A DNA stretch of 64,000 bases, from NCBI RefSeq assembly GCF_038049935.1, contig NZ_CP145886.1, forward strand, positions 868,001 through 932,000, written 5' to 3'. The notes beneath the pieces were generated by a model. That model had not been told where the DNA came from. It saw only the letters and a list, made by a program, of their open reading frames with translations, and did not search any database. Below are positions 33,833 through 42,491 of this stretch, piece after piece. Within the stretch, counting starts at the first letter, position 1; each line of letters begins with the position of its first letter. Source of the stretch: Rossellomorea sp. y25. Lineage in GTDB: Bacteria; Bacillota; Bacilli; Bacillales; Bacillaceae_B. Both the position numbers and the translations under genes were made by a program.

Positions 33833-33971
33833 GGACGATCAAAAGGGGGGCTTCCTCCTATCGAACTTCCACCGGAATGCCGTGGGGAAAGCAAGAAAAA
33901 TAAATCCCGGGATCCGGGAATGATGGGCTTCCGATCAGGGATGAGTTTGAACTGGAGAAGGGTGTGAGTTA
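33833..33971 (+). pseudogene. C-terminal relic of a GNAT acetyltransferase gene
   Basis: Bases 33836-33965 align with the 3' end of the intact GNAT gene at 63244-63741. In one frame DQKGGFLLSNFHRNAVGKAR matches YQKRGFMISTIHRFAVEKAR; after a frame change GLPIRDEFELEKGV matches GIPIRDEIELEKGV. Only about 45 codons remain, without a start, squeezed between the serine hydrolase and GrpB genes. Confidence 0.75.
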
Positions 33972-33975
33972 ACTG

Positions 33976-34512
33976 ATGGAAAAACGAAATTGGCCAAAAT
34001 GGGCTGTGGAATCAATAGAGATTGAATCTCCAAACCCGGACTGGATTGACGCAGGAACCGCTGAAGCGAGGGGACTCCTACGCTTGTTAGGTCCCTATGG
34101 TGTAAAGGGAGTGGAGCATATTGGAAGCACCTCGATCCGCAACCTTCCTGCCAAACCGATTCTTGACTTGATGGCGATGATTCCATCCTTTGACGACTTA
34201 GACGAGATTGCATGTAAACTTGCGGAGGGTCAATGGCATTATGTTCCGCCGGGGTTGGACAACCGACCTTGGAGGAGATTTTTCATAAAGGTGGAAAACG
34301 AAAAACGTGTCGCTCATCTACACCTAATGCCAGAAGGTGAACCAAGATGGGAGCAGCAACGTTTGTTTCGGGATCTTCTAAACGGAAACCCAACTTTAAG
34401 GGATGAATACGCTGTGTTAAAAAAACATCTGGCCAACCAATTTCCTGACGATCGGGAAGCCTATTCGGAAGGGAAAACAGCATTTATTCAAAGAGTATTC
34501 GCTCGCTTGTAA
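33976..34512 (+). CDS. GrpB-family (UPF0157) protein
   Basis: 178 residues of the nucleotidyltransferase-like GrpB/UPF0157 family: VKGVEHIGSTSIRNLPAKPILDLMAMI, the C-terminal HLHLMPEGEPRWEQQRLFRDLL and ALKKHLA-like helices. Function unknown. Start ATG 33976 follows directly after the GNAT relic, whose AAGGGTGTGAG may supply the ribosome site. A truncated second copy of this gene lies at 55038-55224. Confidence 0.85.
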   Translation: MEKRNWPKWAVESIEIESPNPDWIDAGTAEARGLLRLLGPYGVKGVEHIGSTSIRNLPAKPILDLMAMIPSFDDLDEIACKLAEGQWHYVPPGLDNRPWRRFFIKVENEKRVAHLHLMPEGEPRWEQQRLFRDLLNGNPTLRDEYAVLKKHLANQFPDDREAYSEGKTAFIQRVFARL

Positions 34513-34535
34513 ATGAGGGAGAGAAATGAAGAATA

Positions 34536-34594
34536 GGCACGGGTACCTTGGCCTCATTAATGGAAAAGAGCCACGGTACCTGTCCCTGTGGTTC
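34536..34594. repeat. GGTACCTTGG/ACCTGTCCC hairpin repeat
   Basis: GGCACGGGTACCTTGGCCTC and GAGCCACGGTACCTGTCCCT flank a ~20-base spacer; same family as 30012. It may serve as terminator between the convergent GrpB and DUF4190 genes. Confidence 0.6.
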
Positions 34595-34598
34595 CTGT

Positions 34599-34889
34599 TC
34601 AAGTAGAAATCGTACTCGTAAATGTCATATAAGCAATGACGACCCAACAAATGGAAAATACAATGCCGATTATACTGAAAATGACCCCTGCAATGGCCAG
34701 ATTCTTGCCCTCCCGGTTATCACGTTTTACTTCTTTCAGTCCGATCATACCCAGTATGACACCGACTATGCCCAGAACAGCTCCGATAACAGGAATAATC
34801 ACAATGACGATGGATAGGATACCTAATATGAATGAGGCAACCGATTTTCCATTTAACCCTTTCCTCTCAGTCTCATGAACCTGATTCAT
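34599..34889 (-). CDS. DUF4190-type small membrane protein
   Basis: A 96-residue protein. A short polar start (MNQVHETERKGLNGKS) is followed by two membrane helices, SVASFILGILSIVIVIIPVIG/AVLGIVGVILG and NLAIAGVIFSIIGIVFSICWV, with a basic loop KEVKRDNREGKN between them, the DUF4190 pattern. Function unknown. ATG 34889 has AAGGGGGA upstream; a longer frame to 34925 would include that site. Confidence 0.8.
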   Translation of the reverse strand: MNQVHETERKGLNGKSVASFILGILSIVIVIIPVIGAVLGIVGVILGMIGLKEVKRDNREGKNLAIAGVIFSIIGIVFSICWVVIAYMTFTSTIST

Positions 34890-35111
34890 TGAACAGTCCC
34901 CCTTTTTAAAAAGTATATGACTCATGCAATAGAAAACGACCCTTCCAATTTTCCGGAGGGACGGACCTCCAGAATCTTTTCAGTTTCCCTCATAGTTGAC
35001 TGATGAAAGGTTATAGAAAGGAAGTTGACACAGAAAACTCACCCTGCACTTTGGTTAATTTTATGCCATATTGGGGATTCTTCTTACTAGTGACCAAAGA
35101 GGAGTGAGCGT

Positions 35112-35459
35112 ATGGAGTTAGAAGGCAAGAAGTTAAAAGACAGGGCATTCGCCGCTATGAGTAAGTTCAAAGATACTATGAAGGGGACGTATTATTCTAT
35201 CGCAGATATTCCCACAGCTTCCGTACAGGAGCTGGCGGATTTCGTACAGCACCATCACGACACACAAGAAACCAGGAAGCATCTTTTGGGTATCACCATT
35301 ACCTTTTCCAGGTTGAACATCAACCATTATCACTTCTACTTAGAAACAAAGGCTGACCGTATTTTACAACTGGATGGTTCATTACACGGGAAGAGATTCG
35401 TTTCCTATCGTTCCTATAGGGATTCTGATGAATTAGATTCGCAAGTTAAATTGAGTTAA
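35112..35459 (+). CDS. hypothetical 115-residue protein
   Basis: A soluble, basic protein: MELEGKKLKDRAFAAMSKFK, a helix VQELADFVQHHHDTQETRKHLL and a beta-rich end NINHYHFYLETKADRILQLDG. A His cluster (HHH) is notable but not diagnostic. AGAGGAG precedes the start. I do not recognise the family. Confidence 0.6.
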   Translation: MELEGKKLKDRAFAAMSKFKDTMKGTYYSIADIPTASVQELADFVQHHHDTQETRKHLLGITITFSRLNINHYHFYLETKADRILQLDGSLHGKRFVSYRSYRDSDELDSQVKLS

Positions 35460-35471
35460 GAGTAGGGAAAA

Positions 35472-35904
35472 GAGCCTGGGACAAAACTAAAATGCCACGA
35501 TGTAAAGACGAACAATAGAAGTGTAGGTTCTTAATACCGCTAATGATTTCCGTGCAAGACTACACTTTCCGCGGGTAGCCGGTGAGCCTCCTCGGCAAGC
35601 CTGCGGGTAGAAAGGCGGAAGGGCTTCGCTCAGAGGCGGTTGGCATAAGGCGGAGCGGCCTTGAAGGCGTTCTTTGCCTTCATGGACGATCAGACTTATG
35701 ACATTTGCCTCTAAGCCCTATAGCTGGACAAGTCTCACATAAGCTACTTTTCCCGCAGGAGTCTTCGTCTTGCACTCCAATCAACCGCTGGAAACAGCTA
35801 AAATCAAATGTATCGAAATAAATAATAAACCCGAACAAATCTGCTTCTTAGAAGGTAGATTTGTTCGGGTTTCACTTAGACTAAAACACTTTTGTCCCAG
35901 CCTC
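35472..35904. repeat. ~430-bp intergenic element with inverted ends (GAGCCTGGGACAAAA type)
   Basis: The left end GAGCCTGGGACAAAA (35472-35486) is inverted at the right end as TTTTGTCCCAGCCTC (35890-35904) with one mismatch. Inside are CCGCGGGTAGCCGGTGAGCC, GGCTTCGCTCAGAGGCGG and, near the right end, a 16-bp perfect hairpin (35827-35842 with 35857-35872). Elements with GAGGCTGGGACAAAA ends are spread through Bacillaceae and staphylococci. No coding frame is convincing. Confidence 0.7.
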
Positions 35905-36072
35905 ATTTTTTCGTCTCCTCACTTCCCTGAAAAAACATCGTATAAATTGTAAAGATGGTAAATCTCAAGTAAATATATCAACGAAGCAATGCAGAGAGTA
36001 TAAACATGCAAGGGGGACCAGTTAAATAAGGAATGGATCTCTTCCATTCACCCTCCAGTTTATCCCGGTTTT

Positions 36073-36103
36073 AAAAAAGAGCCATGGGGCGATCCCAAGG
36101 CTC
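36073..36103 (-). terminator. terminator of the TOMM cluster
   Basis: On the minus strand GAGCCTTGGG pairs with CCCCATGGCTC and is followed by TTTTTT, directly after the SagB stop codon. Confidence 0.8.
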
Positions 36104-37681
36104 CTAACTTAACAAACTCCCTTTCACCCAAGCCCGCTCCCGAAAAGGTCCGATCGGGATTTGAATCAAGGTGGTTTGACCTTTTGAATCGAGTTTGTAG
36201 ATTTCATCTGTCAACGTCGTATCAAACCCAAGCAGCGGGTGTCCGCCAAACCCGGCGGCCGATGAAGCCAATAGCAGGCGCTGTACTAGCATTCCGGCTT
36301 CCATTTGCATGATCCTGTAGCCTCTGTATCCCAAGGTGTCTTGATAGTGATCTTTGTTCCCGATGATATGAAGGCATAGGGGCACCTGATGCAAATTGAC
36401 ATTATCTAGAGACAGACCTGATTGAAGCTGAAGACGATGATCCCCTGTGCTGATCTGCCGCAATGAATGGCGGACGCTGTCATATGCGTATGCCCCATTT
36501 GGTACGCCTTCCACATTATATAAACAGCCAAAAATCGAAACACCGGATTCATTGCCGTAAGGAACTTCGTCGATGTCACTTCGAAAGGAGTAGGACTGAG
36601 TCGCTTTTTTTAATAACGTCGCGAGCTTCTGCTGACTGACCTTACTCATGACAAAATCCATTTCGGGGGAATGGCGGTTTTTGCATATTTCAACAAAATC
36701 ATAGGTGAAGGGCTCCACCTCTGGCAGATGAATTTCGTTTTCACCGGTTCTGAAAGCCGGTTGTTTTCCGAGTTTCTGAAAATCGGCTGTCGAACCGATT
36801 TTAGAAGCTTCATTCGCTTCTAGTAACATAGGAAACTCTCTAATCCTTTCAGACCTTTCGTAGTGTTCTACAGAAAGTGGGGGAAGCTCCCTGCATACTT
36901 CTTCAGCGGTGAATGTCCGTTCCATTCCCTTCCTATTTCCAGCCCAGTTCGTTGGTGCAACCGAAAGCGGGATGACGGTATAAACACTTTCCTCTTCCTC
37001 GGTCAGTCCAAGCAGAGAGTTGACCGCTGAATCCAGAAATTGAACATATACTCCTGACTCGAAGCCAAACCGTTTGGCTGTCTCCAGCAGCTGCCCCATC
37101 AGAACACCGGCATCCAATCCCTGCAGCCGATAGGCAAAGTTATTGTATTTAAAGAAGTTTTTCCAGAACCTTGTGGAGACAAAGGCTGTGGCAAAGCAGG
37201 ATGAAATTTCGCAGCGATTGCCGAGTGCCCTTTCCACGTATGAATCGACATTCCCTTCCCGGAGCAGGACGAGGCGATGGTGGGCAACATCATAATGATA
37301 GATTCCGTGGGGTAAATCATCCAATTTTAAATAGATATATAGTTCATTCGGATACAGGGCCCCTCCTGATGGAGCGAACCGCCGATAAGAGTGGATGGGG
37401 TAAGACTCCTGATGCTCGGAGTCATCAGAATCCACCGACTGGCTTACCCCGGTGATGCCATAGACATACCAGAGAAAATGACCGATTCTTTCTAAGTCGG
37501 GTTCTGACGGTGCCTGGCTCCAGGTGAGTGACACCGGTACTTCAAGAGACAATGGCACGACCCGCAACCCCCGGTATAGCTTATAGGGGAGAGGGGCATC
37601 GTCCCAGTCCGCTTCCCAGTTTGGCTGATTGGCCCGATTGATATCAAATTGCAGATTGTGTAAAAATTCTTCCAGACTCAT
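36104..37681 (-). CDS. SagB-type (nitroreductase-fold) azoline dehydrogenase
   Basis: 525 residues holding two nitroreductase-like halves. The first has YGITGVSQ and YRRFAPSGGALYPNELYIYL (residues ~75-125) and the second has VSIFGCLYNVEGVPNGAYAYDSVRHSLRQIS and GYRGYRIMQMEAGMLVQRLLLASSAAGFGGHPLLGFD. SagB/ThcOx enzymes use FMN to oxidise azolines to thiazoles and oxazoles in modified peptides. Last gene of a four-gene operon whose precursor peptide lies at 41690. AGGAGG precedes the start. Confidence 0.9.
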   Translation of the reverse strand: MSLEEFLHNLQFDINRANQPNWEADWDDAPLPYKLYRGLRVVPLSLEVPVSLTWSQAPSEPDLERIGHFLWYVYGITGVSQSVDSDDSEHQESYPIHSYRRFAPSGGALYPNELYIYLKLDDLPHGIYHYDVAHHRLVLLREGNVDSYVERALGNRCEISSCFATAFVSTRFWKNFFKYNNFAYRLQGLDAGVLMGQLLETAKRFGFESGVYVQFLDSAVNSLLGLTEEEESVYTVIPLSVAPTNWAGNRKGMERTFTAEEVCRELPPLSVEHYERSERIREFPMLLEANEASKIGSTADFQKLGKQPAFRTGENEIHLPEVEPFTYDFVEICKNRHSPEMDFVMSKVSQQKLATLLKKATQSYSFRSDIDEVPYGNESGVSIFGCLYNVEGVPNGAYAYDSVRHSLRQISTGDHRLQLQSGLSLDNVNLHQVPLCLHIIGNKDHYQDTLGYRGYRIMQMEAGMLVQRLLLASSAAGFGGHPLLGFDTTLTDEIYKLDSKGQTTLIQIPIGPFRERAWVKGSLLS

Positions 37682-37701
37682 CCTCCTTACCTCCTAGTAC
37701 C

Positions 37702-39648
37702 TTAAGGAAACGGATGCGGTTTTTGATTCAGCTGCTCATAGGTCAACGGCCGGTCGGCATATCCCAGTTCTGCAGGGACTTGAAGGACTCTTTCCAATCC
37801 TGTCAGACGGGTGAGGTGATGACCGAATGTCATGGGAAGCATGCCGGGAATCAAGACTTTCACGCAGTATAGTCCGTTTTGTTCCAGTTCGGGTGCGGTT
37901 TGATCCACGACAATGACATCAAGGTTCCGGTTCCGGAAAGTTTCTAGAATATCCTTCAGGTCATCCGTAAGATCTTTGTGATCAGACATCCAGTTGAATA
38001 CTTCCTGAAAACTCCGCAAAGGCCGGCTGTCATCCTGCAAAAATGTGAAACGTTCCTCGGCCTGGGGCAGTCCATACAGCATGCCGTGATCATCCATCTG
38101 CCTGACAAGGGAATCATCGTCAAGCATTTTTTCATAATTCGACTTGTTCTTCTCCAATTTTTCATCCAGATTCAGCATCATCCCGGCGAGCTCCTGAATC
38201 GCGCTTTTTGCCGCTCTTACCGGATCCAGATGGGCACCTGCCGCGAGGATCAGATTCAATCCTTGATCCTTCCTGTTCTTGGCCATCGCAAAGACGCTTG
38301 GAATTCCGTGCTCCATGGTAGAGTCATACAAATATAGATCATACCCTGCAACTGCCCGCATCCGTTCGATCATTAACTGAAGCTCCTCGTCCTCTGCCGT
38401 AAGAGGATCGAGACGGTGCAGATTGAGTTCGGCATACCAGGTCATAAGGAACGAATCCCTTTCGACTACCTCCATGATTCCGTAAAAAATCGCTTCCTCC
38501 CGGCTTCCCCCAAGGGCACAGCCATTGGACGTTTCATAGACAAAACCGGATGAGCCGCAACCCAGACTGTAATAGGAGAGGAGCTCAGGGACGAGAATCG
38601 GCCGTTCTTCGATGAGGGAGTAACCCCAAACCCAGTCCATTGCCCGGTCAGGGTCGAACTTCTCAAATGGGAAGCCTGGCATAGCGTACTGCTCGTCGGT
38701 GTGCACGCCGACCTTCAGGGGATTCAGTGCATGTTCCGCCAATTGTCGGTAGCTGTCATGGACGACTGTCCGTTTGCCCCGGGGCTCTAGGCCGCAGTGA
38801 CGTTCCAATCCTTCAAGAATGGCAGTCAGCTCGCTGTCTGAGTAGACTTGAGTCCGTCCAGCCGTTCCTTCATCCCCGGAGAACATCGGCATATTGACAC
38901 TCGCATCGGCAAATGGCGTCACCAGATCGTACATCTTGCTGTTGAAAAGTCCGGTACGATTATCCAGATAGTCTTTAACAAGAACGTTTTTCAAATCATC
39001 CAGGGGAGTACAGCGGAAACTGCCGGCATGAATCTTCGGGCTGGGCTGAAGGGAAACATGGGCTATTTCCGGTGAGTCATCCGGAATCTGGCTGCAGATC
39101 CGGCATAACGAGTCGGGAACGAAGGAGTGCCAGGAGCTGTTCAATGTTTTCAAGTCGGTTACACATATCCGTCTTTCGGAATACGCCTTTTCACCCTCAA
39201 GGAGCCTGCCGGCTTCTGCTGCAATCATGTGAGTCATATGCAGTAAACCGGTATTCGAAGCCCACGGGTCTTTCGCGATTCCACCAACTTCAGCGAGTTT
39301 TTCCTGTACCTCCCGCATTTCATTCCGTTCCTTTCCTCCAAGGAGACGCCTCACATCGGCACATTGTGAGCATCCTGGTATGTTCGGACGAACCAGGGGG
39401 CCGATGATTCCCTCTCCAAACGAAACGAAGCCTCTCAGCCATGGTACTTGAGCCTGCCTCATCACTTCTTCGGCCATGTGATGGACAGCCGGATTCCAGG
39501 TATCATCCAATGTCAGCACCAAATCTGTATGTGCCGGAAACTTTTTTTCAACGTTTTTTTGCCGGAAAACGGGATAGCGGGCTGACATTTGCGCACATAC
39601 AAGGTCCGCAAGCATCCCACTTCCCACAATCACCACGAAAGAACTCAT
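37702..39648 (-). CDS. TOMM leader-binding / YcaO cyclodehydratase fusion
   Basis: 648 residues. The N-terminal ~240 residues form an E1-like/leader-peptide-binding domain (VVIVGSGMLADLVCAQM; CSQCADVRRLL and LCRICSQIPD as CxxC zinc pairs). The rest is a YcaO domain (PFEKFDPDRAMDWVWGYSLIEERPILVPELLSYYS; EVVERDSFLMTWYAELNLHRLDPL; LAAGAHLDPVRAAKSAIQELAGM), ending in a proline-rich KPHPFP tail as in azole-forming YcaOs. It should activate backbone amides with ATP to make azolines from Cys/Ser/Thr of the precursor. Confidence 0.92.
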   Translation of the reverse strand: MSSFVVIVGSGMLADLVCAQMSARYPVFRQKNVEKKFPAHTDLVLTLDDTWNPAVHHMAEEVMRQAQVPWLRGFVSFGEGIIGPLVRPNIPGCSQCADVRRLLGGKERNEMREVQEKLAEVGGIAKDPWASNTGLLHMTHMIAAEAGRLLEGEKAYSERRICVTDLKTLNSSWHSFVPDSLCRICSQIPDDSPEIAHVSLQPSPKIHAGSFRCTPLDDLKNVLVKDYLDNRTGLFNSKMYDLVTPFADASVNMPMFSGDEGTAGRTQVYSDSELTAILEGLERHCGLEPRGKRTVVHDSYRQLAEHALNPLKVGVHTDEQYAMPGFPFEKFDPDRAMDWVWGYSLIEERPILVPELLSYYSLGCGSSGFVYETSNGCALGGSREEAIFYGIMEVVERDSFLMTWYAELNLHRLDPLTAEDEELQLMIERMRAVAGYDLYLYDSTMEHGIPSVFAMAKNRKDQGLNLILAAGAHLDPVRAAKSAIQELAGMMLNLDEKLEKNKSNYEKMLDDDSLVRQMDDHGMLYGLPQAEERFTFLQDDSRPLRSFQEVFNWMSDHKDLTDDLKDILETFRNRNLDVIVVDQTAPELEQNGLYCVKVLIPGMLPMTFGHHLTRLTGLERVLQVPAELGYADRPLTYEQLNQKPHPFP

Positions 39649-41555
39649 CAGGTTTCCTCCTCTCGCAGCAGCACACTGAACACGCCTGCGAGCTCCTGTT
39701 TAAAAGCGGGTTCAATATTCAGCTCATGCACGACTAACTTCTTCTGATTTCTTTTCAAGGTATTGATTGCTTCTTTCAGGTTCTCACGTTGGATTCTGTC
39801 TTCATTCGCTTGAATGGCTATTCTTTGGGCATTCTGTTCCTCTAATGCAAAGACAACAGGTTTTGCGTCGATGGACTCCGTATCATTCTGAGCTTGAAAG
39901 AGTGCATGCTGCAAAGAGTTCCTCAGTGCCATGGTGATCGTGAAATCGGTATTTCCATACCAGCCATTCTTTCCACGAACATAGACGACAGGAAATCCAG
40001 CCAAATCCTCCCCTAATCCGATTTCCGGCTTTCCTTGCATGGTGGTCAGTGCCTTTAAGTAAAAACGGCATTTTTCATCTTCCACCCCATCCAATTCAAG
40101 ACGGGAAATCGTGCAGCTTTGAACAGATTCTCTTTTCCTCAGCCCCTCAGTCAAACACTTCCGAAGACCGCGACCGACACATTCTGCAAATGTCGCTCCT
40201 GCTCCGGTGGCCATATATTCACCCGTCTCATGAGGGACGATCATCCTGGTCAATCGTGAAGCGTACATCTCTATTCCTCTTAATCCGGCTTCCCGGCGTG
40301 CTTCTTCATGGGTCAAACCATTGCAGATCACTTCATCGAGCAGTTCTGCGGGACCTTTGGATAGTACATCGATCGGCTGGACACGGCATTGAGCCAATGG
40401 AAGCTGCTTTGTTTCTCCTTCCTCCCATACATGAAAAACCCCCGTCTCTTTTGACGTCAGCAGACTGAAGAAATACAGCATCTTTTCAGGGTCAGATCTA
40501 TCAGAGTCCTGTTCCAACCGTGTTTCCAGACTCTGAACGGCTTCAGCTGCTACGTTCCCTGTTTCCAGGGGATGGGGTAAAAAGGAATGCCAGCTTCCTT
40601 CAAGGGTTTCTGAATCCAGCAGAAAGATTCGATTTCTCTGATTGGATTTTGAAACACCTGTCAGCTCCTTGTATAACTCAAAGACAATCATGTTCGCAAG
40701 CATCGCTCCAGGGACCGCCGATTCAGCAGGGAACTGATTTTCCTTTAGCAAGGCAGTCGTGTGGATGCGCCTCCATGCCGATTCCCAGCCAGCCTCGGAA
40801 TCAGGATGGATGATGGGGCCAGCGATTCCTTTCTGCCTGTGACAAATCGCCGGAATAAACAGCTTCTTATCTGTTCGGCAGATGGCATGGAGGAGGTCCA
40901 ACTCCTCAAGGTTTTCTTTATGACTTACGTATAAAATGGAATCGAAAGGCTTCAGGGTCTCCCGCCATCCGTCTTCATTGAATCTCACTTCCAGGAGCTC
41001 TACCTCCGGATCGGTTTTACACGCATGGTCCACAAGCTCCAGCAGCCGGCCTCTATTCGTTGGAACCTCATCGGTCAGGAGCACCTGCAGCTTAGCCATC
41101 CCGGATTCAATCAGCGATGAAACGAGTGAAGTCAGTAAAGGACCAGATCCGACTGCCAGGACATTGGCCCCGCGGTAGGTTTCAAACCTTGAAGCTCCCG
41201 AACCTGCCAAACTGTCGACAAATTCGATCTGTGATGCGAATTTCTCCACTGCATGTTGGGGCAGCCGGTGTGGCTGATCCCTGCTCACGTCCCGAACAAA
41301 TCCATTTTTATGCAAAACCTCTGCCATTTCCATGACCCTGTTTTGATAAGGTCCAGGCAGACCGTTCGTCAAATACTCAAGGGAGTACTCCCCATTGAAC
41401 ATCGGCAGCAGCTTCTCCACCCATTGATCTATTCCACTTCCTTCCATGCGGAAAGAGCATTGGTTATTCCTAAAGAAAACACCGCTGTTTGGTTCAGGGA
41501 GGTAAAACGTATCCCTCTTCACTTTTAAACGCATAGAAGGGTCCAACTTTGCCAT
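39648..41555 (-). CDS. thiazole-containing bacteriocin maturation protein (ThiF-like)
   Basis: About 635 residues of the family annotated as putative thiazole-containing bacteriocin maturation protein. It starts with a winged-helix/leader-recognition-like region (LKVKRDTFYLPEPNSGVFFRNNQCSF). A degenerate ThiF/E1-like Rossmann part follows (RGANVLAVGSGPLLTSLVSSLIESGMAKLQVLLTDEV). A long C-terminal half has YcaO-like traces (AECVGRGLRKCLTEGLRKR). It is expected to deliver the precursor to the YcaO enzyme. ATG 41555 has AAGGAGG upstream. It overlaps the next gene by one base. Confidence 0.88.
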   Translation of the reverse strand: MAKLDPSMRLKVKRDTFYLPEPNSGVFFRNNQCSFRMEGSGIDQWVEKLLPMFNGEYSLEYLTNGLPGPYQNRVMEMAEVLHKNGFVRDVSRDQPHRLPQHAVEKFASQIEFVDSLAGSGASRFETYRGANVLAVGSGPLLTSLVSSLIESGMAKLQVLLTDEVPTNRGRLLELVDHACKTDPEVELLEVRFNEDGWRETLKPFDSILYVSHKENLEELDLLHAICRTDKKLFIPAICHRQKGIAGPIIHPDSEAGWESAWRRIHTTALLKENQFPAESAVPGAMLANMIVFELYKELTGVSKSNQRNRIFLLDSETLEGSWHSFLPHPLETGNVAAEAVQSLETRLEQDSDRSDPEKMLYFFSLLTSKETGVFHVWEEGETKQLPLAQCRVQPIDVLSKGPAELLDEVICNGLTHEEARREAGLRGIEMYASRLTRMIVPHETGEYMATGAGATFAECVGRGLRKCLTEGLRKRESVQSCTISRLELDGVEDEKCRFYLKALTTMQGKPEIGLGEDLAGFPVVYVRGKNGWYGNTDFTITMALRNSLQHALFQAQNDTESIDAKPVVFALEEQNAQRIAIQANEDRIQRENLKEAINTLKRNQKKLVVHELNIEPAFKQELAGVFSVLLREEET

Positions 41556-41627
41556 AGCGCTCCTCCTTACATCCGCTAATGTGACTATCATTATCATCGT
41601 ATGAGTCTCAATTTGTCCCTTATGTAT

Positions 41628-41661
41628 AAAAAAGACCCCTGCACCGACTCATACAGGGATC
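41628..41661 (-). terminator. attenuating terminator between precursor and maturation genes
   Basis: On the minus strand GATCCCTG (41661-41654) pairs with CAGGGGTC (41641-41634), followed by TTTTTT. Placed after the precursor, it would give more precursor than enzyme transcript. Confidence 0.65.
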
Positions 41662-41689
41662 AAGTTGAAAACAATATTCTAAATGCCGA

Positions 41690-41950
41690 TTATCGGCCGC
41701 AGCGTCCACATCTTCCGCAACCGCCACATCTGCCACAGCCACCGCATCTGCCGCAGCCTCCGCAACGGAAACATCCACCACAGCCAAAACAGCTAAAGAA
41801 GCATGAGAAGCCAAAGCCGAAACAGCCTCCAAATCCAAGGAAAAGTCTTTCGTCATTCGGATCATACATGTTTTGATCCCAGGAAACAGGTTGTGTTGCC
41901 TGGAAATCACCTACATTCAGACTTTGAAGTTCATTGTGAAAGTTATTCAT
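41690..41950 (-). CDS. heterocycloanthracin/sonorensin-type precursor peptide
   Basis: 86 residues. The leader is MNNFHNELQSLNVGDFQATQ plus PVSWDQNMYDPNDERLF, typical of heterocycloanthracin precursors. The core is Gly/Cys-rich with 13 Cys, ending in CGGCGR-type units that repeat at the DNA level as 9- and 18-base units. The Cys residues are the likely thiazole sites. ATG 41950 has GGAGGT ten bases upstream; ATG 41959 would be too close to it. It is first in the operon with the three maturation genes. Export and immunity genes are not visible nearby. Confidence 0.9.
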   Translation of the reverse strand: MNNFHNELQSLNVGDFQATQPVSWDQNMYDPNDERLFLGFGGCFGFGFSCFFSCFGCGGCFRCGGCGRCGGCGRCGGCGRCGRCGR

Positions 41951-42286
41951 TCTCTTCATTACCTCCCAAACAAATTACCCAAGGGCTCTCGAAACTAAGA
42001 AACAAAAACTTTTTTAAAGGAATTTCTGTCATTTAGGTAAATGCACTATGTGAACACTCTTCAACAATCTATGTCACCTTGCTGGGTATTGTTACTGATA
42101 CATAAGCCTATTTAAAGAGGGAGGTTGGAATAGACAGTGCTTCATTAGAAAATAGTTAACTCCAACGATCGAAAAACAACTACTGGTGGAGAAAAGATCG
42201 TATATAGGTGGAAAATTTGATTTTTTTTGTATTCGTTTTTGTTACTTTTTTCGATAAGTTTCTGACTAATCGCTCCATATAAAGTG

Positions 42287-42320
42287 AAAAAAAGACCCGT
42301 CGAATTTGACGAGTCTTTTA
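42287..42320 (-). terminator. terminator after the 18-residue frame
   Basis: On the minus strand AAAGACTCGTC pairs with GACGGGTCTTT (one G-T), followed by a T-run. Confidence 0.7.
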
Positions 42321-42374
42321 ACTGTGTGCTTCTTCTGTAGAAGGATATAGTGGTAAATAAACAGGTGGTTTCAT
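42318..42374 (-). CDS. possible 18-residue peptide gene
   Basis: ATG 42374 has AGAGGGA seven bases upstream, and TATAAT (42398-42393) sits just before that. The peptide is MKPPVYLPLYPSTEEAHS, ending right at a strong terminator. Promoter-like box, ribosome site, frame and terminator in ~110 bases suggest a real short transcript. The peptide itself is not recognised. Confidence 0.35.
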   Translation of the reverse strand: MKPPVYLPLYPSTEEAHS

Positions 42375-42491
42375 ACAATTCCCTCTACTTAGATTATACT
42401 ACTAAAAATGATCAATTTATAGACTGCACTTTCTAGAGCTCCTGCCCTATACTGTTAAAAGCAAGCCTAAAATTCTAAGAGGTGATTCAGT

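Noticed and set aside
41690..41830. Short DNA repeats in the precursor as a CRISPR-like array
   Set aside because: The 9- and 18-base repeats are in frame and encode the Cys/Gly core; there are no spacers.
42145..42378. 77-codon minus-strand frame
   Set aside because: It runs through a strong terminator; the 18-codon frame in another phase fits the signals better.
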